Assembly (NCBI GenBank): GCA_023398295.1
Contig: JAEWSL010000047.1
Location: 1 to 30,150, forward strand
Direction of reading: 5' to 3'
DNA from: Elusimicrobiota bacterium
GTDB taxonomy: Bacteria; Elusimicrobiota; Elusimicrobia; Elusimicrobiales; Elusimicrobiaceae
DNA length: 30,150 nucleotides
Shown here: one piece after another, positions 24,084 to 30,150 of the stretch
How positions within the stretch are numbered: the first letter of the stretch is position 1
Layout: every line of letters begins with the position of its first letter
Program-made: the position numbers and the translations under genes
Notes under the pieces: model-generated
What the model was told of the DNA's origin: nothing
What the model saw: only the letters and a program-made list of their open reading frames with translations
Database searches by the model: none

Positions 24084-25262
24084 ATGGCGCAATTATGCGA
24101 TAAAAACAAATGCACAGGCTGCGGAGCGTGCCTAAACATCTGCCCCTTAGGCTGCATTTCCATGGAACGCGACGAAAGAGGCTTTGACTATCCCGTCATT
24201 GACAAAAGCAAATGCAGCAGCTGCGGGTTATGCCAAAAAGCCTGCCCCGAAATTTCCGCTTTACAGGCAAAATTTGCCGACGACAGCGAAGTCTATAATG
24301 GCGCAATAACTTCGCGGGAGGAAATACTTTTGTCTTCCTCCGGCGGGATAGCCTATGGTTTGGCAAAGACCCTTCTTGAAAAGGGAGGCGTTGTCCTCGG
24401 CGCGGCTTACGACGAAAATATGCGCGTTAGGCACATATGCGTAAAATCGCAAAAAGATCTGCCCCTTCTGCAAGGCTCCAAATATGTCCAAAGCGATACC
24501 GGCCTCTGCTACAGGCAGGCCCGGGCTTGCCTTAAAGAAAATAAACCCGTTTTGTTTATAGGGCTGCCCTGCCAAATAGCCGGCCTATACCAATATTTGG
24601 GCTCGCAAAAATATGAAAACTTAATAACCTGCGACCTGCTTTGCGGCGGGGCGCCCTCCCCGGGATTATTTGAAAAATATATAAAAACGCTTGAGAATAA
24701 ATTTCAGGATAAAATCACACGCTTTAATTTCAGGAGCAAAAAATACGGCTATGGATTTTTGCTTTCTGAAATAACCACCCGAAAAAATAAAAAGATTCTT
24801 TTGCGCGGAACAGACGCCGCTTTTATGAGAACCCTGGGAACGGGGTATATCCGCCCCTCCTGTTTCGTCTGCCGCTACAGAAGCTGGCGCAGAACAGGAG
24901 ATCTGACTTTAGGCGATTTTTGGAATCTGGATTCTCAAAAAGGCGTTTCCTTAATTTTGGCGAATACGCCCCGCGGCTCCAATTTTTTGCTTAAGGACTT
25001 AGCCGAAAAAGCGAACCTGCAAAGACAGACGGAAAAGCGGGCAAAAGCAAGCCAGGATTGTTCCATAAGTCCCACAAAACGCAAACCCGCCGATTATGAA
25101 GAGTTTTTTGCTTCCTCTAAAACGCTGCCCTGGAAAGCTTTAGTTAAAAAATATATTTATCCCAAAACGTCTTTCAAGATAAATCTTATGGAAAATTTGC
25201 CGCAGGGACTGGCTTGCGCAATAAGAAAATTAATCGGAAGAATAAAGAAGAATGGCAATTAA
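24084..25262 (+). CDS. Iron-sulfur FrhB/FdhB-like protein of polysaccharide loci
   Basis: The 392-residue protein has a two-cluster ferredoxin head (C-x2-C-x2-C-x3-CP at about 10-20 and again in CSSCGLCQKACP) and then the FrhB/FdhB beta-subunit domains. Visible motifs include SSSGGIAYGLAKTLLEKGGV, LLQGSKYVQSD, GLPCQIAGLYQYLG, CDLLCGGAPSPGLF and CVCRYRSWRRTGDLTLGDFW-like text near 270. Family members in methanogens transfer electrons between flavin, Fe-S and F420, but in capsule loci homologues sit beside pyruvyl transferases with an unproven task. It follows the pyruvyl transferase by one base and overlaps the flippase, so a joint step is likely. F420 use is not implied. Confidence 0.85.
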   Translation: MAQLCDKNKCTGCGACLNICPLGCISMERDERGFDYPVIDKSKCSSCGLCQKACPEISALQAKFADDSEVYNGAITSREEILLSSSGGIAYGLAKTLLEKGGVVLGAAYDENMRVRHICVKSQKDLPLLQGSKYVQSDTGLCYRQARACLKENKPVLFIGLPCQIAGLYQYLGSQKYENLITCDLLCGGAPSPGLFEKYIKTLENKFQDKITRFNFRSKKYGYGFLLSEITTRKNKKILLRGTDAAFMRTLGTGYIRPSCFVCRYRSWRRTGDLTLGDFWNLDSQKGVSLILANTPRGSNFLLKDLAEKANLQRQTEKRAKASQDCSISPTKRKPADYEEFFASSKTLPWKALVKKYIYPKTSFKINLMENLPQGLACAIRKLIGRIKKNGN

Positions 25263-26802
25263 CAAAGGCAAACTTATTATCATTGTAATGCTTATTACCA
25301 TACTCTCAAAGTGCTTCGGCTTTTTGAGAGATATGACGCTGGCCTACTTCTTCGGCGCGGGTTCGGTAACGGACGCGTATCTTGTTTCGCAAATTATTCC
25401 GGAGTTTTTATTTAGTCTGGTGGTGCAAACTGTAGCCATAGGCTTTATCCCTATTTATATGGACGTCTTTAACAAGGAAAGTAAGCAGAAAGCTTTTTTG
25501 CTTACCGATAATCTTTTGATTTTATGCCTGCTCTTATGCTGCGTTTTGACCGTGTTGGTTAACGTGTTTGCAAAAGAAGTAGTCTGGATTTTCGCCTCCG
25601 GTTTTGAGGGCCAAACGGCGCAAATTGCCGTAACTTTTGTGCGTATTGCCGTATTGGCGATGTTCTTTAGAATTACAACTTCCATATACTCCGCCTTTTT
25701 ACAGGCTAACGACGAGTTTGTTGCTCCCGCGGCCGTAGGCCTGCCCTTTGATATAATCATTATTCTGTCTATCTTCATCGGTTTTCATACAAACCCGTCT
25801 TTGCTCGCTTGGGGTATCGTCATTGCTTCGGCTTCCCAATTTTTATTTATTCTGCCATCGGTAATAAAAAGAAAACCGCATTTCAGTTTCTCCGAGCTGT
25901 CTTTGTTTAATCCCCATATCGCGCAAATGATGAAATTGTTCCTGCCGGTGGCTTTGGGAGTGGGCGCAAACCAAATAAATATTCTGGTGGACAGGACGCT
26001 TGCCTCAGCAATTGAGGGCGGCATATCCGCCTTAAATTACGCAAATAAAGTAAATAATGTCATTGAAAATATCGTTATTTTATCCTTAGCCGCAGTGATG
26101 TTCCCGGCTTTTTCCAATTACGTGTCCAAAGATAATATTAAATCCTTTACGCAAAGCGTGGCCAAATCCTTAAATATAGTCATCATCGTTATGCTGCCCT
26201 GCACCGTTTTTATTTTCTTGTTTTCCCAGGAGGTTATATCCTTCCTGTTCGGCCGCGGCGCCTTTGACCAAAAAGCCGCTTTTTTAACAGCCTCCGCTAT
26301 GCGCTACTACTCTTTGGGCTTATTGTTCCTCTCTTTCAATATCGTCCTGACAAGGGCTTTTTACGCGCTGCATAAAGTAAAACTGGTTTCCCTTGTGGCC
26401 TGCGCGGCAATGGCCGTAAACGTGGTGTTAAATATTTATCTTTCCTCGTTTATGGGCGTGGCGGGTTTGGCCTTGGCTACAAGCATAGCAAACGCCTGCT
26501 CGGCGTTGATTTTATTTTTATTCCTCATAAAAAAAACCGGCAGCGCCCTTTGGCTGGATATCCGCGGCGATTTGGGCAAATGTTTTATGCTTACAATTCT
26601 TATAGGTTTCTTTGCAAACCGCGTCTATAATTTGCTAAATTTGCATATGGCATACTGGCTTGCCTGCGGCGGGGCGGTATTGGCTGCGGGAGGTTTGTAT
26701 TTTGCGCTTTGCCTGACCATAAAATGCCAGGGAATAAAGTACATAACCGCGCTGGCTTTGGGATTGAAGCAAAAATATTTGTCGGAAAAAAATAAAATTT
26801 AA
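25252..26802 (+). CDS. MurJ/MviN-like lipid-linked glycan flippase
   Basis: The 516-residue protein has about 14 hydrophobic segments. Its N-terminus has LSKCFGFLRDMTLAYFFGAG and VTDAYLVSQIIPEFLFSLVV, which are signature MurJ/MviN sequences, with later LPVALGVGANQINILVDRTL and EVISFLFGRGAFDQKAAFLT. MurJ moves lipid II across the inner membrane. Here the gene is embedded in, and overlaps, a polysaccharide locus that has no Wzx, so it most likely moves the undecaprenyl-linked repeat unit. Whether it is the cell's only MurJ cannot be told. Its start overlaps the previous gene by 11 bases. Confidence 0.85.
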   Translation: MAINKGKLIIIVMLITILSKCFGFLRDMTLAYFFGAGSVTDAYLVSQIIPEFLFSLVVQTVAIGFIPIYMDVFNKESKQKAFLLTDNLLILCLLLCCVLTVLVNVFAKEVVWIFASGFEGQTAQIAVTFVRIAVLAMFFRITTSIYSAFLQANDEFVAPAAVGLPFDIIIILSIFIGFHTNPSLLAWGIVIASASQFLFILPSVIKRKPHFSFSELSLFNPHIAQMMKLFLPVALGVGANQINILVDRTLASAIEGGISALNYANKVNNVIENIVILSLAAVMFPAFSNYVSKDNIKSFTQSVAKSLNIVIIVMLPCTVFIFLFSQEVISFLFGRGAFDQKAAFLTASAMRYYSLGLLFLSFNIVLTRAFYALHKVKLVSLVACAAMAVNVVLNIYLSSFMGVAGLALATSIANACSALILFLFLIKKTGSALWLDIRGDLGKCFMLTILIGFFANRVYNLLNLHMAYWLACGGAVLAAGGLYFALCLTIKCQGIKYITALALGLKQKYLSEKNKI

Positions 26803-26831
26803 TAAATAACTATTTTAAGGAGATATATAAA

Positions 26832-27881
26832 ATGTCAAATTTCACGGGAGCGACTTTGATGATTACCGGAGGGACCGGTTCCTTCGGAAACACCGTCCTA
26901 AAACACTTTTTAACGGGAGATATAGGCCAGATACGCATATTTTCCCGCGACGAAAAAAAACAGGACGACATGCGCCACGACTTGCAGTTAAAATATCCCG
27001 AGCACGCAAAAAAAGTCAAGTTTTATATAGGCGACGTGCGCAACGCCCAAGCCCTAAAAGACGCCATGCAGGGGGTGGATTTCGTCTTCCACGCGGCGGC
27101 CTTAAAGCAGGTGCCTTCGTGCGAGTTCTTTCCTATGGAAGCCGTGCGCACTAATATCATAGGCACGGACAATATGCTGCACGCGGCAATGGAATGCAAG
27201 GTAAAGAAAGCGGTTTGCCTATCTACGGACAAGGCGGCTTATCCGATAAACGCCATGGGTATTTCAAAAGCTATGATGGAACGCGTTATCTACGCCAACG
27301 CCCGCGTTGCGGCCGAAAAGGGCGGCACCGTCATCTGCTGCACGAGATACGGCAATGTTATGTGCAGCCGCGGTTCGGTTATCCCGCTTTTTATAGAACA
27401 AATTAAAGCAAAGCAGCCCATTACCATAACAAACCCCGATATGACAAGATTTTTAATGAACTTGGACGAAGCGGTCAGCCTTGTGCAGTTTGCTTTTGAA
27501 CACGCCAACTACGGCGATTTATTTATCCAGAAATCCGACGCTTCCACTATCGCCAATTTGGCAAAAGCGCTGCAGGAACTTTTCGGCAAAACAAGAATAC
27601 GCGTCATCGGCACGCGCCACGGCGAGAAATTATATGAAACCTTAATGACGCGCGAAGAACGCCTGCGAAGCGCCGATATGGGAAAATATTTCCGCGTGTC
27701 CGCAGATAACCGCGACCTCAATTACGATAAATTTATGATAAAAGGCCAGGTGTACACCATGGCCGAAGAGGCCTATACCAGCCACAACACAACCCGCTTG
27801 GACGTTAAAGGCACGGTAAAAAAACTGCTAACCGCCGATTATGTGCAAAATGAGCTAAAATTGCTGAAAGGTATAAAATAA
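26832..27881 (+). CDS. capE: UDP-GlcNAc 4,6-dehydratase/5-epimerase (CapE/FnlA/WbjB)
   Basis: The 349-residue SDR enzyme converts UDP-GlcNAc to UDP-2-acetamido-2,6-dideoxy-beta-L-arabino-hexulose, the first step to UDP-L-FucNAc. It has TGGTGSFGN (NAD-binding), FSRDEKKQDDMRHD, AALKQVPSCEFFP, and STDKAAYPINAMGISKAMME with Asp133, Lys134 and Met142 replacing the usual Tyr, as expected for inverting CapE-type dehydratases. The ending TMAEEAYTSHNTTRLDVKG is also CapE-like. A strong AAGGAGA ribosome site lies at 26817-26823, after a 29-base gap, the only sizeable gap besides 20655-20671 in the locus. It overlaps capF by TAATG. Confidence 0.93.
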   Translation: MSNFTGATLMITGGTGSFGNTVLKHFLTGDIGQIRIFSRDEKKQDDMRHDLQLKYPEHAKKVKFYIGDVRNAQALKDAMQGVDFVFHAAALKQVPSCEFFPMEAVRTNIIGTDNMLHAAMECKVKKAVCLSTDKAAYPINAMGISKAMMERVIYANARVAAEKGGTVICCTRYGNVMCSRGSVIPLFIEQIKAKQPITITNPDMTRFLMNLDEAVSLVQFAFEHANYGDLFIQKSDASTIANLAKALQELFGKTRIRVIGTRHGEKLYETLMTREERLRSADMGKYFRVSADNRDLNYDKFMIKGQVYTMAEEAYTSHNTTRLDVKGTVKKLLTADYVQNELKLLKGIK

Positions 27882-29083
27882 TGAAAATCCTCATTACCGG
27901 CGCAAAAGGTTTTGTCGGACGCAATTTAACCGCTAATCTATACGCCCTAAAAAACGATAAAAACGACGGAAGCGGCCTCAATATAGAGGAAATCTTTGAG
28001 TATGACGCCGACTCCTCTTTAACGGAACTGGAAGCGTTTTGCGCCAAGGCCGATTTTGTCTTTAATCTGGCCGGAGTAAACCGCCCCAAAGAACAAAAAG
28101 AATTTATGGAGGGCAACTGCGGCTTTGCCCAAACGCTTCTAAACGCGCTTGAAAAACATAACAATAAATGCCCCGTAATGCTTGCAAGTTCCGCGCAGGC
28201 TTCTCTGACGGGCAGATATCAGGATTCCGACTACGGCAAATCAAAACTGGCAGGAGAGGAATTGTTTTTTAATTACTCCGCCAAAACGGGCGCAAAAGTT
28301 TTGGTTTACCGCTTCCCGAATTTATTTGGCAAATGGTGCCGCCCCAACTATAACTCCGCCGTGGCGACTTTTTGCCATAACATCGCCCGAGGCATACCCG
28401 TATCGGTAAATGACCGCAATACGCAGCTGGAACTTCTCTACATTGACGACTTAATGGAAGAGATGTTATGCGCTCTGCGGGGCAGCGCCCACCGCTGCAA
28501 TTACCAAGGCTTAATCCCCCTGCCCGATAAAAACGGCAAATACTGCTGCGCGCAGACGACTTATAAAACAACTTTGGGCGAAATCGTTGATTTGCTTTAC
28601 TCTTTTGCCGAGCAGCCCCAAACTTTGCTTATGCCGCAAATTCCCGATAATTCTTTAGCCAAAAAATTATATTCCGCGTATCTGTCGTATCTGCCGGAGG
28701 AAAAAGTTTCCTTCCCCTTAAAGATGAACGCGGACCAAAGGGGCAGTTTTACCGAAATTCTAAGAACACAGGCCTGCGGGCAGTTTTCGGTAAATATCTC
28801 AAAGCCCGGTATAACAAAAGGAGAACACTGGCATAATACAAAATGGGAGTTTTTTATAGTGGTGGCGGGCAAAGCGCGCATTGAACAGCGCAAAGTCGGC
28901 TCCGGCGAAGTTCTTACTTTTGAAGTCTGCGGCGATAAAATAGAGGTCGTGCATATGCTGCCGGGCTATACCCACAATATTACAAATTTATCGGAAACGG
29001 AAAATTTAATAACCCTTACCTGGGCAAACGAAAATTTTAACCCCGCCAGGCCCGATACTTTTTTTGAGAAGGTGCGAAAATGA
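27881..29083 (+). CDS. capF: CapF/FnlB-type reductase with C-terminal cupin domain
   Basis: The 400-residue bifunctional protein makes UDP-N-acetyl-L-talosamine in the FucNAc route. The N-terminal SDR domain has ITGAKGFVGRNL, FNLAGVNRPKEQKEF, SSAQAS and YGKSKLAGEELF (YxxxK). The C-terminal domain (about 290-400) is a zinc cupin: GEHWHNTKWEFF with His316, His318 and Glu323, and PGYTHNI with His365. This two-domain order is the hallmark of CapF. The protein is about 30 residues longer than typical CapF, mainly in the N-terminal region (residues 20-45). Its stop overlaps the next gene's start (ATGA). Confidence 0.93.
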   Translation: MKILITGAKGFVGRNLTANLYALKNDKNDGSGLNIEEIFEYDADSSLTELEAFCAKADFVFNLAGVNRPKEQKEFMEGNCGFAQTLLNALEKHNNKCPVMLASSAQASLTGRYQDSDYGKSKLAGEELFFNYSAKTGAKVLVYRFPNLFGKWCRPNYNSAVATFCHNIARGIPVSVNDRNTQLELLYIDDLMEEMLCALRGSAHRCNYQGLIPLPDKNGKYCCAQTTYKTTLGEIVDLLYSFAEQPQTLLMPQIPDNSLAKKLYSAYLSYLPEEKVSFPLKMNADQRGSFTEILRTQACGQFSVNISKPGITKGEHWHNTKWEFFIVVAGKARIEQRKVGSGEVLTFEVCGDKIEVVHMLPGYTHNITNLSETENLITLTWANENFNPARPDTFFEKVRK

Positions 29084-29613
29084 AAAGAATAATCATACTT
29101 GGCGCAGGCGGATACGCCAAAACTTTGGCAGATATCCTAAAGCAGCAAAAAGAGTATGAAGAAATAGCTTTCTTGGACGATACAAAAAAAAGCGAAACTA
29201 TCTTGGGCGTTTGCGAAGATTATCTTAAATTCAAAGACGGCAAGACCGCTATGTACCCCGCTTTCGGCAATAATCAAGCGCGCTTAAAATGGCTGGAAAA
29301 ACTGCTTTGCGCCAAAATACCCGTGCCGACTATAATCCACCAAACCGCCTATGTGAGCCCTGCGGCAAAGCTAGAGCAGGGAGTAGTAGTTTTGCCTAAA
29401 GCGGTCGTAAATACCGGCTGCCTTGTAAAAAAAGGCTGCATTATAAACTGCGGCGCCGTTTTAGACCACGACTGCGTTTTGGAGGAAGGCGTGCATTTGT
29501 GCATAGGCGCAATGATAAAAGCCGAAAATCATTTGCCGCGCGGCTTAAAAATAGAAGCGGGGCAAATAGTCTTAAACGGAATTTACCGTCCGCAAGGAGA
29601 AAAAAATGAGTAA
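29080..29613 (+). CDS. Short NeuD/PglD-like sugar acyltransferase
   Basis: The 177-residue protein has the PglD-type N-terminal dinucleotide-like fold (MKRIIILGAGGYAKTLADIL, FLDD) and a shortened left-handed beta-helix. The helix includes YVSPAAKLEQGVVVLPKAVV and GAVLDHDCVLEEGVHL, with the catalytic-type His in LDHDC. NeuD/PglD proteins are commonly 200-215 residues with several more hexapeptide rungs; the last part here (AENHLPRGLKIEAGQIVLNG) is compressed. It may acetylate an amino sugar nucleotide or act on a late intermediate. Its placement between capF and capG suggests the substrate is in the FucNAc branch, but that is only inference. It overlaps both neighbours. Confidence 0.78.
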   Translation: MKRIIILGAGGYAKTLADILKQQKEYEEIAFLDDTKKSETILGVCEDYLKFKDGKTAMYPAFGNNQARLKWLEKLLCAKIPVPTIIHQTAYVSPAAKLEQGVVVLPKAVVNTGCLVKKGCIINCGAVLDHDCVLEEGVHLCIGAMIKAENHLPRGLKIEAGQIVLNGIYRPQGEKNE

Positions 29614-30150
29614 GAAAATTTCATTCAAAAACAACGGCAGGTTAAAACTTTTAATTATAGCAGGCACCCGCCCTGAAATTATCCGTTTATCCCAAACCAT
29701 TAAAAAATGCCGAAAATATTTTGACGTCATTTTGGCACACACGGGACAAAACTACGACTATGAGTTAAACGGCATTTTCTTTAAGGATTTGAACTTAAAA
29801 GAGCCGGAGATTTTCCTTAACGCGGCCGGCGCGGATTTGGGCCAAACTATGGGCAACATTATCGCAAAATCCTATGCGCTTATGACGGAAATAAAACCCG
29901 ACGCTCTTTTGATTTTAGGCGATACAAACAGCTGTCTATCGGCCATAGGAGCAAAGCGTCTGCATATCCCCATTTTCCACATGGAAGCCGGCAACCGCTG
30001 TAAAGACGAGTGCCTGCCCGAAGAAACAAACCGCCGCATCGTAGATATTATCAGCGACGTTAATTTGTGCTACAGCGAGCACGCCCGAAGATATCTGGCC
30101 GAAAACGGCCTGCCAAAAGAACGCACATATCTTACCGGCAGCCCCATGTC
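29606..30150 (+). CDS. capG: UDP-GlcNAc 2-epimerase family, CapG/FnlC/WbjD (cut by window edge)
   Basis: The frame is open from ATG 29606 to the right edge (181 complete codons). It has IAGTRPEIIRLSQTI, HTGQNYDYELNGIFF, LGDTNSCLSAIGAKRL and HMEAGNRCKDECLPEETNRR, all typical of WecB/CapG epimerases; TGSPM lies at the edge. With capE and capF upstream it should convert UDP-N-acetyl-L-talosamine to UDP-L-FucNAc. The ribosome site AAGGAG is at 29594-29599 and the start overlaps the acyltransferase by 8 bases. The catalytic C-terminal half is outside the window. Confidence 0.92.
   Translation, partial: MSKKISFKNNGRLKLLIIAGTRPEIIRLSQTIKKCRKYFDVILAHTGQNYDYELNGIFFKDLNLKEPEIFLNAAGADLGQTMGNIIAKSYALMTEIKPDALLILGDTNSCLSAIGAKRLHIPIFHMEAGNRCKDECLPEETNRRIVDIISDVNLCYSEHARRYLAENGLPKERTYLTGSPM

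Noticed and set aside
24084..25262. F420-dependent hydrogenase or dehydrogenase
   Set aside because: Only the beta-like subunit is present, in a glycan locus, with no hydrogenase or F420 genes nearby; family name does not imply F420 use.
1..30150. CRISPR array, IS element, prophage, tRNA or rRNA genes
   Set aside because: No direct-repeat array, transposase, integrase or cloverleaf-like sequence was recognised on either strand by eye.

Overview
The window reads as a stretch of chromosome from an anaerobic, Gram-negative-type bacterium with a mid-40s %GC (judged by eye). The gene content (short single-domain asparaginase, CCA enzyme with HD domain, V8-like secreted protease giant, peptide-use genes, capsule/O-antigen locus) would fit a gut-type Elusimicrobiota lineage related to Elusimicrobium. 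That placement is a weak inference, because no rRNA or strong phylogenetic marker is present. No tRNA, rRNA, CRISPR array, insertion sequence or phage gene was seen.

Layout. (1) 1-716, minus strand: 5' part of glutamyl-tRNA synthetase, cut by the window edge. (2) 796-4306, plus strand: a tightly overlapping three-gene operon (single-domain asparaginase, membrane-anchored metallophosphoesterase, secreted two-domain GH3 beta-N-acetylhexosaminidase). (3) 4351-9312, minus strand: MATE exporter, CspA-type cold shock protein with its own promoter and terminator, then an AMP-forming acyl-CoA ligase followed by a CCA-adding/poly(A) polymerase-family nucleotidyltransferase. (4) 9404-11382, plus strand: an orphan oligopeptide-type ABC ATPase and an M20 tripeptidase-like metallopeptidase, closed by a strong terminator. 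The divergent space 9313-9403 carries two well-formed promoters that both place transcription starts at or almost at the start codons. (5) 11569-18057: a single 2162-residue secreted protein with two complete V8-like chymotrypsin-fold protease domains, one with a Cys nucleophile and one with Ser, then a third degenerate copy and an unassigned C-terminal domain. A 20-bp perfect hairpin terminator follows. (6) 18367-30150 (runs off the right edge): an almost gapless polysaccharide locus with three GT4 glycosyltransferases, a Wzy/ligase-like polymerase, a pyruvyl transferase, an iron-sulfur FrhB-like protein, a MurJ-like flippase, and the UDP-N-acetyl-L-fucosamine pathway (capE, capF, capG) with a short NeuD-like acyltransferase placed between capF and capG.

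How the parts fit. The last region very likely makes and exports a surface glycan whose repeat contains L-FucNAc and, probably, a pyruvate ketal. It has few glycosyltransferases and no initiating phosphoglycosyl transferase in view. The giant protease is the least ordinary object here: Cys-type, Ser-type and apparently dead trypsin-fold modules in one secreted polypeptide, ending in a module with faint ADP-ribosyltransferase-like features, is an architecture I do not recognise as a named family.
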